From positions 1-61,267 of the IMG/VR virus record IMGVR_UViG_3300018080_000191: 61,267 nucleotides of DNA; one strand, 5' to 3'. A program made the position numbers and the translations under genes. A model generated the notes under the pieces. The model had not been told where the DNA came from and searched no databases. It worked only from the letters and a program-made list of their open reading frames with translations. The DNA is from a virus. Shown here in pieces: positions 1 through 7,935 of this stretch (its first letter is position 1; every line of letters begins with the position of its first letter).

Positions 1-1218
1 ACAGAGATAAAACGAGTGCTGAAAAAAGACGGTACGTGCTGGGTGAATATAGGGGATAGTTATAGCAATTATAAAGATTGTAAATCTATTGGACAAACCA
101 TAGCAAAAAATACTTCCAGAGAAAATGCACATTATATTGAAAAGGGTAAATCTGTAACACGCAATTCAAGAATGTTAAAAAAAATGGGATTGCCTGATAA
201 ATCTCTCTGTTGCATCCCTTTCCGCTTCGCTATCCGCATGATAGACTCTGGCTGGATACTCCGTAATACAATAATATGGCACAAGCCGAATTGTATGCCG
301 TCAAGCGTTGGGGATCGATTTACGGTGGATTTTGAATATCTTTTCTTTTTCAGTAAATCAAACACAGCATTATATTGGACAAATGAAAAGACAATGAAGT
401 TGGTGGATAAACAGCCATTGGGAATACATGGTAAAGAAGGGGAAGATTGGGAGTGGATAGAATGTCCTAATTGTGAGAGTAAAGGGATGACAGCAAATGG
501 GAAAATGTGTAAACGGTGCAAAGGAAAAGGCGGAATAAGGCGTAGTTTTTGGACGGGGCATGATTATTATTTTGAGCAGCAATTCGATCAATACAATAAG
601 CCTTTAAATCGATGGGGTGGGGACAGGACAAGGGATACCGATTATTCGAAAGGTGATGATTTTGCAGTTAAAGAAAGAGCTGGCAGGGAAAGAAGGCCCG
701 ACGGGAGGGGAAGAAATAAAAGGACCGTATGGAGTATTAACGTTTCTAGATATCCTGGAACTCATTTTGCTGTTTTCCCTGAAGAACTCCTTGTAGCGCC
801 TATAAACGCTGGATGCCCTGAGTATATTTGCAAGAAATGTGGAAAGCCGAGAGAAAAAGTATATGAGTATGCGGAAGATGAAAATTGGGGGGGCAATAGT
901 GCTAGGGCCGGCAAGACCGTTGAGGAAATGGGTGGTTCCGGTAAGTGGCGTGGCGATAGGACTGTCGGCAGGGTTAAGATGGGACCGATGCCAAGGGAAA
1001 GAGGGACGATTGGTTATACTGATTGTGGCTGTGGGACTGGATTTAGGCCCGGGGTAGTTTTGGACCCGTTCATGGGCAGTGGAACGACAGCTTTAACAGC
1101 CTTAAAGATGGGGAGGCGGTTTGTGGGGATTGAGCTTAATTCTGAGTATATAGAGATGGCAAACAAGCGCATAGAGCCGTATTTGGAACAGTCAAACTTA
1201 TTTTTGGAGGTAATATGA
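1..1218 (+). CDS. DNA methyltransferase (beta-type N4-C/N6-A), 5' end outside window
   Basis: The reading frame is open from base 1, so the true start lies upstream; GTG at 16 is an internal codon. The protein should transfer a methyl group from SAM to a cytosine-N4 or adenine-N6 in DNA. The order is permuted as in the beta group: the catalytic (S/D)PPY motif is expected just upstream of the window, followed by the visible VNIGDSY, LPDKSLCCIPFRF and ILRNTIIWHKPN blocks. The SAM-binding motif DPFMGSGTTALTAL and the FVGIELNSEYIEMA block sit at the C-terminus. Two zinc-binding insertions are visible (CPNC..CKRC near residue 155 and CKKC near residue 275). Phages commonly use such enzymes to evade restriction. 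The stop overlaps the next start (ATGA). The family is sure; the target base is not. Confidence 0.93.
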   Translation, partial: TEIKRVLKKDGTCWVNIGDSYSNYKDCKSIGQTIAKNTSRENAHYIEKGKSVTRNSRMLKKMGLPDKSLCCIPFRFAIRMIDSGWILRNTIIWHKPNCMPSSVGDRFTVDFEYLFFFSKSNTALYWTNEKTMKLVDKQPLGIHGKEGEDWEWIECPNCESKGMTANGKMCKRCKGKGGIRRSFWTGHDYYFEQQFDQYNKPLNRWGGDRTRDTDYSKGDDFAVKERAGRERRPDGRGRNKRTVWSINVSRYPGTHFAVFPEELLVAPINAGCPEYICKKCGKPREKVYEYAEDENWGGNSARAGKTVEEMGGSGKWRGDRTVGRVKMGPMPRERGTIGYTDCGCGTGFRPGVVLDPFMGSGTTALTALKMGRRFVGIELNSEYIEMANKRIEPYLEQSNLFLEVI

Positions 1219-1565
1219 AGATAGAAGATTATTTCGGAAAAAAAATTGATCTTGACGAAACGTATTTTCTGTTTTTCCCGGAAAAGCCGAGAGAGATGAG
1301 CAGGCAACAGAGGGAGGAGTATGATCGAATCTGTAAGCTGCCGGAACGATTTAAGCGCGAGCTGCTAGCGAAGCTTTCCCCGAAAGACAATCCTAATGTT
1401 GTTGAGGTCACGGGCAAGCAACTTATTGAGATTACCGAAAAATCGAAGAGTATACCGTATTTTTGTATGAATTTCGAAAAGAATAAACGGTTAATGTTGG
1501 CCCCTGCCGAGCATATTGACTTTTACGTCCGACACTCAAAAGTATTAGCTGGAGGAGAAAAATGA
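1215..1565 (+). CDS. hypothetical protein (116 aa)
   Basis: I do not recognise this protein. It starts with ATG overlapping the methyltransferase stop, preceded by a GGAGG ribosome site, and ends in an ATGA overlap with the next gene, so it is translated as part of a tight operon. It is charged and soluble, with no signal peptide or membrane segment. The middle (about residues 25-60) is rich in Arg and Glu and probably helical. Its place between a DNA methyltransferase and an Nmad1-like protein allows a role in DNA modification or host takeover, but nothing in the sequence proves it. Confidence 0.8.
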   Translation: MKIEDYFGKKIDLDETYFLFFPEKPREMSRQQREEYDRICKLPERFKRELLAKLSPKDNPNVVEVTGKQLIEITEKSKSIPYFCMNFEKNKRLMLAPAEHIDFYVRHSKVLAGGEK

Positions 1566-1879
1566 AGATAGAGATAGAAGGGGAACTAAAAGAGGAATTA
1601 AGTGATAGCCAAAAGGATATCTGGACCGTATGTACAAGGTTGGGGCATTTTCTATCAGAGAAGAATAAAAATTATGGTAATAGCGCACTGAACCCGATGA
1701 GGGTATTCAGCGATCTGAATCCCGAAGAACAGCTCCGGGTCCGGATAGATGACAAGCTTTCTCGAATACGGAATAATCCAGGTGAACCCAGGAAAAACGA
1801 TATCGTTGACCTGATGGGATACTTGGTTCTGTTTTGTGTTCGCCGGGATTGGAAGGATTTTAAGGACTTACTGGATTGA
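1562..1879 (+). CDS. Nmad1/DUF1599-like protein (nucleotide modification associated)
   Basis: The 105-aa protein resembles the DUF1599 family, known from memory as nucleotide modification associated domain 1. The family pattern can be followed: an early K-N-YG segment (NKNYGNSALNPMRVFS), a central RVRIDDKLSRI helix, and a late acidic DIVDLMGYLVLF helix. These conserved Lys and Asp positions recall MazG-like all-alpha nucleotide-binding folds. Family members are frequent in phages and are thought to act on free nucleotides or modified bases; the exact reaction is not known to me. It overlaps its upstream neighbour by ATGA, after AGGAG. Adjacency to a DNA methyltransferase fits a DNA-modification setting. 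Confidence 0.7.
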   Translation: MKIEIEGELKEELSDSQKDIWTVCTRLGHFLSEKNKNYGNSALNPMRVFSDLNPEEQLRVRIDDKLSRIRNNPGEPRKNDIVDLMGYLVLFCVRRDWKDFKDLLD

Positions 1880-1888
1880 GGGGGCGTT

Positions 1889-2146
1889 ATGGAGATTGTT
1901 AAAGTATTTCATGTAGAGGGATATCAAATAATAAACGGTAATATCAAAGTTAGCCTTGAGGTTGATGTTGTCAGAGATCGGATATCTATAAAATCGAAAA
2001 TGCCTGATGGTAAATTTTTGTTTGAGAAGTCAGATCCTACTCTTGCTGAGCAAGTTGGTGAAACGATTATGCGTGCAGCAAATAAGGGTCGGAGGATATT
2101 GACGGTAAGAAGAGGGCAAGACCATTTTGGAGAGGGGCTTGAGTAG
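1889..2146 (+). CDS. hypothetical protein (85 aa)
   Basis: This small soluble protein is not recognised. It has a strong ribosome site (GAGGGGG) before its ATG and ends right at the start of the next gene. The N-terminal half reads as alternating beta strands (VKVFHVEGYQI, KVSLEVDVV) and the C-terminus is basic (KGRRILTVRRGQ), so a small beta-rich fold with nucleic-acid contact is possible. No catalytic motif is visible. Confidence 0.75.
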   Translation: MEIVKVFHVEGYQIINGNIKVSLEVDVVRDRISIKSKMPDGKFLFEKSDPTLAEQVGETIMRAANKGRRILTVRRGQDHFGEGLE

Positions 2147-2148
2147 TG

Positions 2149-2346
2149 ATGGTGGTGCGGTTATTGTGTAAGTCAATCATGTTTTATGCCAGGTTGCATC
2201 TTTTGGAGCGGAAACTCAAAAAAAAGGAAAAACGCTCGCTATTGTTGCTGCAGAAGTGTGACGGGAATAAGTGTTTTTATTATAAGGGATATCTCAAGGG
2301 TGTTGACGAGTGTAGAAGTGAGCTCAGAAAAATATGGAGAAAATAG
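2149..2346 (+). CDS. small basic protein (65 aa)
   Basis: ATG at 2149 is chosen over the GTG at 2146 because of the GAGAGGGG sequence upstream. The protein is strongly basic (HLLERKLKKKEKRS) with a short hydrophobic N-terminus (VVRLLCKSIMFYARL), so it may be membrane-peripheral or bind nucleic acid. Three Cys residues lie in the C-terminal half but do not make a clear zinc site. It overlaps the next gene by 13 bases. Function unknown. Confidence 0.6.
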   Translation: MVVRLLCKSIMFYARLHLLERKLKKKEKRSLLLLQKCDGNKCFYYKGYLKGVDECRSELRKIWRK

Positions 2347-2579
2347 TTGTATTCCCGGAAGTTACAGACCCGCGAGTGAGAAAATCACTTGATAGGCTTG
2401 ATAAGAATATGAAGAAACCGAAATCATATAATTGTTTTATTTGTCAGAGAGAGGTTGATTTTGAGGATCTGTGGTTTCTGAAAAAGAGTGGGAGAGGGGA
2501 AATGGGCCTTTGTTTAAAATGTTTTCTGGCTGAAAGTAGTAGTGCGAAAAAGAACAGCTTAATAATAGAAAATTCATAG
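2334..2579 (+). CDS. small zinc-finger-like protein (81 aa)
   Basis: Two CxxC pairs (CFIC near residue 34 and CLKC near residue 62) separated by about 25 residues suggest a single zinc ribbon or treble-clef-like fold. The N-terminal 30 residues are basic and helical. Such small zinc proteins are common phage host-interaction or regulatory factors, but the partner cannot be predicted. The start overlaps the preceding gene. Confidence 0.7.
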   Translation: MEKIVVFPEVTDPRVRKSLDRLDKNMKKPKSYNCFICQREVDFEDLWFLKKSGRGEMGLCLKCFLAESSSAKKNSLIIENS

Positions 2580-2587
2580 GGGGAAGC

Positions 2588-3079
2588 ATGAAGAAGCGTA
2601 TTAGAAAGTTCAGAGAGTATTATCATAATGCTGTAGATGAATACTTTCCGGTATCTGATGTTTTACGGCTTGAGCACAAGGGACTATATAATAAGGATTT
2701 TCTAATGTTAATCGTTCTTTGGAATCATGAAGCCATGATGAATCCGGAGAATTGTGACGACTATGTGATAATAAAAAATGATGAGGAAATTGAAATTATA
2801 CCAAACCCCCATCGGGAGCCCGAAAACGTTCAGAAGGTTAAAGAACGAAAGGGAGAGCGTAAAAGCAAAAAGCAACAAGAGAAGCTCCAAGAGCCCGATG
2901 TAGATGACGGGGAAAATCTCCAGGGCGGAAGGGTGGAAGATGGGAAAGGACGGGAAAGAAAAGTCGACAACAATGAAAACGGAAACGGGAGCACTGATGG
3001 TAACGGAAAAGCCAGTAACGCTTCAGGCACGAGTAAAGTCGAAGTTGAGTCAGGAGCAAACTCCGGATACGAGGCATGA
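2588..3079 (+). CDS. hypothetical protein with disordered C-terminus (163 aa)
   Basis: A strong GGGGGAAG ribosome site precedes the ATG. Residues 1-75 look folded (VSDVLRLEHKGLYNKDFL, MLIVLWNHEAMMN). From about residue 80 the chain becomes Lys/Glu-rich and then Gly/Ser/Asn-rich, typical of disorder. The last part is read in a different frame from the N-terminal extension of the small terminase gene, so this stretch may be coding in two frames. No family recognised. Confidence 0.7.
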   Translation: MKKRIRKFREYYHNAVDEYFPVSDVLRLEHKGLYNKDFLMLIVLWNHEAMMNPENCDDYVIIKNDEEIEIIPNPHREPENVQKVKERKGERKSKKQQEKLQEPDVDDGENLQGGRVEDGKGRERKVDNNENGNGSTDGNGKASNASGTSKVEVESGANSGYEA

Positions 3080-3608
3080 GGTAAGGTTGAGTCCCAGGCA
3101 GCGGCTTTTTGTCTTAGAGTATTTAAAAGACTTTAATGCTACCCAGGCCTATATGCGAGCTGGCTATAAATCGAAGGGAGAGGCAGCGTGGACAAATGCA
3201 TCAAGGTTGCTTAATAGTGATAAGATTCAGTCAGTTCTGAGGGGGATTTTAAAGGAAATTATCGATTCAAAGCAAATAGAGGCCGAATATCGGGTGCGAA
3301 ATGAGGTTATGGAAATTGCTCTTGCTGATATTTCAGAGTTTGTGGATGTTTCCGGAAACAGGCTGTATGTTAAGAATTTTGACGAGATTGGTAGTACCAG
3401 GCCGATTAAGTCGGTAAGGGAGAAGAGGACCACCAGGACAACAAAAAATGGGGATGTTGTTGAACATGTTGATCTTGAATTTACAATGCACGATAAACTA
3501 CGGGCACTTGAGAGCGCGATAAAGATACTGGAAATAGTAAAAGAGGGGGATCCTGGCGAGCCGAAAAAAATGATCATAAAGCTGGTTAAGGGAACAGAGG
3601 ATTGGTAG
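2940..3608 (+). CDS. terS: terminase small subunit
   Basis: This is the DNA-recognition subunit of the packaging motor (Terminase_2-type). The helix-turn-helix core is clear: LSPRQRLFVLEYLKD, NATQAYMRAGYKS and ASRLLNSDKIQSVLRGIL, the usual small-terminase order. A helical and beta-strand oligomerisation region follows (IALADISEFVDV, LRALESAIKILEIV). The start is uncertain: the frame is open from 2904, but ATG 2940 has a good GGAAGGGTGGAAG site, and ATG 2973 or 2997 would also retain the DNA-binding core. It overlaps the large subunit start by 7 bases. Confidence 0.9.
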   Translation: MGKDGKEKSTTMKTETGALMVTEKPVTLQARVKSKLSQEQTPDTRHEVRLSPRQRLFVLEYLKDFNATQAYMRAGYKSKGEAAWTNASRLLNSDKIQSVLRGILKEIIDSKQIEAEYRVRNEVMEIALADISEFVDVSGNRLYVKNFDEIGSTRPIKSVREKRTTRTTKNGDVVEHVDLEFTMHDKLRALESAIKILEIVKEGDPGEPKKMIIKLVKGTEDW

Positions 3609-5032
3609 TAATTGATGATAAAATAAGGCTGACTGAAAAACAGCTATGTGGCGCGGAGTTGCTTGCTGACGTGACCAAAAAGTATATTCTTTTTTATGGT
3701 GGCTCTCGGTCCGGGAAAACCTTTTTGGCGTGCCATTTTATTCGGCATCGGGCTAGGAAGTATGCTGGCAGCAAGCATCTTATCGCTAGATACTCATTTG
3801 CAAATGCGAAAAAAACGGTTTGGATACAAACCCTTCGACCGCTTCTTCGTGAAGATGAACGCAGGGGGCTTTGCTCAATAAATGAAACGACGGGAATCAC
3901 CACATATAAAAACGGTTCTATTGTTGTTCTAGGGGGCCTTGAACCTTCTAGAATAGATAGCGTATTGGCTGCGGAATATGCAACGATATTTATTACCGAG
4001 GCAAATGAAAATAAATTTTCTGACGTTGAACAGCTCTTTTCACGGCTGAATGATACGGCTATGGATGAGGATGGGAATATTATCCCGTTAAGGTTTATTT
4101 GTGACCTGAACCCTACAGTCAATAGTCACTGGACAAATATATTATTTAGAGCTGGCCTGGACCCGCAGACCAAGGAGCCGAGAGCAAACTATCACGAATT
4201 TGGATTTTTGCATTTTCGTCCCGAGGACAATGAGGAGAATCTGGCAGGGGGATATATTGAGTCATTACGATCATTGTCGCCGGCTATGAAGAAAAGATTT
4301 TACGAGGGGGAATACGGGGCTTACGAGGGACTGGTGTATCAGCTCGACGAGCCAGTTCATATAGTTGATGATTTTGGAATACCAAGACAGTGGGCTAGGG
4401 GAATGGCGATTGATTTTGGGTATACGCATGCGTTCGGGTGCTTATGGGGTGCTCTTGATGAATCGAATGAGACATTATATATTTATAAGGAATATAAACA
4501 GAAAAGAATTACTGTTCGACAGCACTCAATTGTTCTCAAAGAGATGATGGGCTGGAATGGTGAAGGCCATTTCAGGCAAGAAGATTATGTATCGTGGATT
4601 GTTACAGATCATGATGCTGAAGATCGAGCTACCCTAAAGGAAAATGAAATTATTACATTACCGGCGAACAAAGAAGTTTTGGTGGGTATTGACAATGTTG
4701 TGGATTTGCTGTATCATGATGAAGATAAAAAGACGAATATAAAGATTTTTCGCTCCTGTACGGAGCTTATTTCGGAAATGTATTCATATCGGTGGAAAGA
4801 GCAAACAACTGTTAGGCTTCCGAAGGACAGGGAGGTCGTTAAAGAGGATGATGATTTATGTGATTGCCTGCGGTATCTAGTAATGAAGTTTTTTCCTGAT
4901 AACAAGCTTCCGGGGTATATTCTGGGAAGTGGATATAAGGAAAAAAAGAGGGAGTTGGAGAAGCAGGGTCAGTCACCAGGCTTTATTTTTGGGGGGAACC
5001 CGTATGACTACCTAATAAGGAGCAAGAGATGA
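3602..5032 (+). CDS. terL: terminase large subunit (ATPase and nuclease)
   Basis: This is the packaging motor that pumps DNA into the prohead and cuts the concatemer. The N-terminal ATPase shows Walker A GGSRSGKT (residues 33-40), a Walker B strand ending in the catalytic Glu (TIFITEANE, Glu about 133), and the coupling-type motif ICDLNP. The RNase H-like nuclease has its first Asp in MAIDFGYTHAF (about 271), a second acidic cluster TDHDAED (about 336) and a late DDDLCD cluster. It is PBSX/Terminase_3-like and the 476-aa length is normal. The start codon is TTG, with AAGGGA eight bases upstream; no later in-frame ATG would keep the Walker A region. The stop overlaps the next small gene. Confidence 0.97.
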   Translation: MVVIDDKIRLTEKQLCGAELLADVTKKYILFYGGSRSGKTFLACHFIRHRARKYAGSKHLIARYSFANAKKTVWIQTLRPLLREDERRGLCSINETTGITTYKNGSIVVLGGLEPSRIDSVLAAEYATIFITEANENKFSDVEQLFSRLNDTAMDEDGNIIPLRFICDLNPTVNSHWTNILFRAGLDPQTKEPRANYHEFGFLHFRPEDNEENLAGGYIESLRSLSPAMKKRFYEGEYGAYEGLVYQLDEPVHIVDDFGIPRQWARGMAIDFGYTHAFGCLWGALDESNETLYIYKEYKQKRITVRQHSIVLKEMMGWNGEGHFRQEDYVSWIVTDHDAEDRATLKENEIITLPANKEVLVGIDNVVDLLYHDEDKKTNIKIFRSCTELISEMYSYRWKEQTTVRLPKDREVVKEDDDLCDCLRYLVMKFFPDNKLPGYILGSGYKEKKRELEKQGQSPGFIFGGNPYDYLIRSKR

Positions 5033-5202
5033 AGCAAAAAACTTATAACAGGATAATGGTGGCATGTTGTATATTGCTGCTGGTTGTTGCGTATATGTTT
5101 GGTCGTAGATCGAAAGTAAAAGAAATCGAACAGCCGTGTAAAAAGATTGGCGAGATTCAGGCTGAACTTGATCAAATTAAAAATTTGTTAAAATGCAAAT
5201 AG
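5029..5202 (+). CDS. single-pass membrane micro-protein (57 aa)
   Basis: ATG overlaps the terL stop (ATGA) and AAGGAG lies upstream. Residues about 9-25 form one hydrophobic segment (IMVACCILLLVVAYMF), followed by a basic stop-transfer and a short heptad-like helix (IGEIQAELDQIKNLL). The layout, a short N-terminus, one membrane helix and a coiled-coil tail, resembles small phage inner-membrane or spanin-like proteins, but no family is recognised. Confidence 0.75.
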   Translation: MKQKTYNRIMVACCILLLVVAYMFGRRSKVKEIEQPCKKIGEIQAELDQIKNLLKCK

Positions 5203-5250
5203 AAACGGGCAGAGCGCAGGTGAGGGGAGATAACCGAACAGGGTAAGATT

Positions 5251-6912
5251 ATGAATGATGAAATTGAACAATATGCGTCATTTCTCGGGGTTTCCCCAGA
5301 AGAATTGATAGATAATTTTGGCTTAATAAAGGCAGACAAGCAGGGTTCTACCAAGAGGCCCGGGTATGTAGTTCCTCTCCGAGGAGCACTTGAGAGCCAA
5401 ATGGGAATGTATAGTCCTACGGGAGTGAAGCAGGGATTTTTTTATATCCAAGACAATATCCTGCGCGAGGTGGAAAGGAAAAATGCGATTGTTGGAATAG
5501 TAACTAATACAAGGTGTATGCAGATGGTAGAGTTTGCACGGCCCCAGAGCGATCCCGATAAACCCGGGTTTAGGATTAAGCTGAGGGATGAAGAGAAAAA
5601 CCCGAATAATGCAGAAAAGAAAGAGATGGCAGAGCTCGAGGAGTGGTTTTGTATGACGGGGCGTACCGATTTTGAAGGCAGCGAAGAAAGAGAGGACAAT
5701 ATTCTCGATATGATGAAACAGGCCGTAAGGGATTATCTGACGATTGATAAGATCGCGGTTGAGCTCAGGCGGGACCGTGGAGGTAGGATTGTTGATTTCT
5801 GGATGTTGGATCCCGCAACGATCAAGAGGGTTATCCAGGGGGGGTATCGCGGACAGAAAACGGATTTTGATCCGAGAGTGTATATGTTTAATGATGAATT
5901 TATGGAAAAGCTAACGGAGGCAAAGCTTAAAATCATTCCCCCGCTGGAGAAAATAGCATTTGTGCAGGAGATAGATGGTCGCCTGGTTGCTGCATTTTCG
6001 CGGGAGGACCTTATTTTTGATGTTATGAGTAGAAGAACAGATGTTAGATATAAGGGTTGGGGTTACGCTCCAGCGGAACAGGCCATGAATATGATTACCG
6101 GGTTTTTGTATGCGATAGCCTTCAACAATGAGGCTTTCAATGGGGCTGCTATTCCAAAGCTAGCCATTGCGTTTGAGCAGGGCGATTATACGCAGGCACA
6201 GCTCCAGGAATTGTCGGACGAATGGTTGGCAAATTTTCAGGGGGTTATGGGACAGTGGAGGATGCCGTTTTTTACGGGGAAGGTCCAGGCCATTGATTTA
6301 ATGAAATCAAATCGGGAAATGGAGTATCAGAAATACCTGGAGTTTACGGCTTCCCTGATAGGAGCAATATATGGGTTTGACCTGATGGAGTCGGGTCTAA
6401 AGTTTTTCTCGACAACGAACGCATTGAGCGAGAACGCGGATGCCAGGCAACAATTCTCGAAGGATCGGGGGCTAAAAAGCTTGCTCGGGCAATTAGCCAA
6501 GGTTAATAACATGATTTTGAAGAAAATGGGCCTGTCCGACAGATACGTGTTTGATTATACTGGCCTTGAGCCAAAAGATCGAGAATTTGAACAGAAGTTG
6601 CGACAGGAGAGGGTGAAGTCATACATGACGGTTGACGAGATTCGAGCTGAGGCGGATCTTGAACCCCTGCCGGACGGGAAAGGCGATTTAATCCTGGACA
6701 GTATATATATGCAGAATATTCAGGCCCAGCAGATGGCCGAGCAGGGTGGTGGTTTTGGTGACGAAGGGGAAGAGGGCTTTGGCGAAGAAGAGGGTGCTGG
6801 AGAAGAGGAGTTTGGGGCTGAACACGTAGATGAGGCCATGGACGAGGTTATGGATGAGGCCGGCCTGGAAAAAGCAGCAAAACATATAAAGGCACGAACA
6901 CTTTTGATGTGA
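5251..6912 (+). CDS. portal protein
   Basis: The 553-aa protein follows terL and has the features of a portal, the dodecameric ring at one capsid vertex through which DNA passes. Visible portal-type segments include an early strand-helix region (FFYIQDNILREVERKNAIVG), the clip/stem region DFWMLDPATIKRVI, DVMSRRTDVRYKGWGYAP (a block widely conserved in portals) and LKFFSTTNALSENADARQQFS. The C-terminal 50 residues are very acidic and Gly-rich (GEEGFGEEEGAGEEEF) before a last helix; these likely face the capsid interior. The family is assigned from memory of motif patterns and genome position. Confidence 0.88.
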   Translation: MNDEIEQYASFLGVSPEELIDNFGLIKADKQGSTKRPGYVVPLRGALESQMGMYSPTGVKQGFFYIQDNILREVERKNAIVGIVTNTRCMQMVEFARPQSDPDKPGFRIKLRDEEKNPNNAEKKEMAELEEWFCMTGRTDFEGSEEREDNILDMMKQAVRDYLTIDKIAVELRRDRGGRIVDFWMLDPATIKRVIQGGYRGQKTDFDPRVYMFNDEFMEKLTEAKLKIIPPLEKIAFVQEIDGRLVAAFSREDLIFDVMSRRTDVRYKGWGYAPAEQAMNMITGFLYAIAFNNEAFNGAAIPKLAIAFEQGDYTQAQLQELSDEWLANFQGVMGQWRMPFFTGKVQAIDLMKSNREMEYQKYLEFTASLIGAIYGFDLMESGLKFFSTTNALSENADARQQFSKDRGLKSLLGQLAKVNNMILKKMGLSDRYVFDYTGLEPKDREFEQKLRQERVKSYMTVDEIRAEADLEPLPDGKGDLILDSIYMQNIQAQQMAEQGGGFGDEGEEGFGEEEGAGEEEFGAEHVDEAMDEVMDEAGLEKAAKHIKARTLLM

Positions 6913-6926
6913 GGGGGTGTAGTGTT

Positions 6927-7805
6927 ATGAGTATCCTTAAAAGTCGCATTTCGCTTTGGAAGGTTCTTTATGAGCGATTTTACGATCCAATTAGGCTCTT
7001 AATGTGCTTTGCCCTTTTTATGGTGATTTTCGGCATATTAAGTTGCGTTAGTTATAAAATCAGGGAGGCGAGCCTGAATAAGGGCGGTGGACGAGAAAAA
7101 TATTACGACTATCATGAATACCGGGCATACAAGGTCCAGTATAAATGGCTTACAGAGGAAATATTTCGGATTGTGTGGGATGAGGCTGTAGAACGTGGTT
7201 TGGAAAGGAGAGCGATATTTGCTATCATTCAGGCAGAATCCGGAGGGCGTAATGTGGTATCCAGGAGAAATCGTAATGGAACCCGGGATTATGGATTGAT
7301 GCAGATTAACTCTGTTCACTCTCCCAAGAACCCTTGGGTCTTGTTAAATGTTAGAGTTAATGTTCGAACGGGTTGTTGGTATTTTTCGCGATGTATTAAA
7401 AAGTCTGGCGGAGTGTTGAGCGAGGCTGTTCGTTATTATAACGCCGGACTGGGTAGTAAAAGGAAAAGCTACAAAAACTGGAGACACGTATACCGGGTGG
7501 TCGCGCATTACAAAAGGAGTGCGAATTATCTCGGGCGTATCGCAATAGGAGTAGAGCGTGAAAAAACCTATCATTTTAGCTTTGTTTCTAGTGGCAGTTT
7601 TAAGGCCAGTGTATGCCGAATCCGAAACACCCAAGAGTTACGGAGTACGATGGGACAGAACCCTGCATTGGCAGTTTGGCACCCTGTCATCGATGTGCAC
7701 AACGCAGTGGTCGATGAGATATCTGAACGTGAAAGAGGATTACAAGCTTTGGGGTATAGGACTAGGGACGGCAACATTTTTGGGTATTACGAAAGAGTAT
7801 CTTGA
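6927..7805 (+). CDS. membrane-anchored lytic transglycosylase (SLT family)
   Basis: The enzyme should cleave the MurNAc-GlcNAc bond of peptidoglycan. A membrane helix lies at residues about 20-43. The SLT fold follows: RAIFAIIQAESGGR with catalytic Glu104, then DYGLMQINSVHS (the G-L-M-Q-I-N motif), and AVRYYNAG. ATG 6927 is chosen because GAGGGGG precedes it; a GTG at 6909 overlapping the portal stop is possible. The catalytic domain ends near residue 205. The remaining 80 residues share DNA with the start of the next gene in another frame and have no family look, so they may be chance read-through. It could serve in DNA entry or lysis. Confidence 0.9.
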   Translation: MSILKSRISLWKVLYERFYDPIRLLMCFALFMVIFGILSCVSYKIREASLNKGGGREKYYDYHEYRAYKVQYKWLTEEIFRIVWDEAVERGLERRAIFAIIQAESGGRNVVSRRNRNGTRDYGLMQINSVHSPKNPWVLLNVRVNVRTGCWYFSRCIKKSGGVLSEAVRYYNAGLGSKRKSYKNWRHVYRVVAHYKRSANYLGRIAIGVEREKTYHFSFVSSGSFKASVCRIRNTQELRSTMGQNPALAVWHPVIDVHNAVVDEISERERGLQALGYRTRDGNIFGYYERVS

Positions 7806-7911
7806 CCACAGGACCCTGGATATTAGGGATTGGCCAAAAGATGCGAGATACGATCTCCTGAGTTTCGTTATAGGCGGTATATGCGGTAGGTTTTTGACGT
7901 ATACCTTTTAG
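7558..7911 (+). CDS. exported YfiM/DUF2279-like protein (117 aa)
   Basis: GTG start with AGGAG at good spacing. Residues 1-20 form a clear signal peptide (KKPIILALFLVAVLRPVYA, cleavage after Ala). The mature part has a His in a D-x-x-x-H-W-like start (DRTLHWQFGT), a hydrophobic LWGIGLGTATFLGITKEYLD segment and an acidic DLLSFVIGGICG ending; this K-E-x-x-D plus D...G pattern resembles the YfiM/DUF2279 family of small envelope proteins. The first 248 bases overlap the lytic transglycosylase frame. A periplasmic partner role in cell-wall degradation is plausible but not shown. Confidence 0.7.
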   Translation: MKKPIILALFLVAVLRPVYAESETPKSYGVRWDRTLHWQFGTLSSMCTTQWSMRYLNVKEDYKLWGIGLGTATFLGITKEYLDHRTLDIRDWPKDARYDLLSFVIGGICGRFLTYTF

Positions 7912-7935
7912 GTCGGATAAGGGGAGGACGTTTCG

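Noticed and set aside
2186-2392. Second + frame overlapping two small genes
   Set aside because: It has no ribosome site and runs across the 2149 and 2334 genes, which have better starts and recognisable features.
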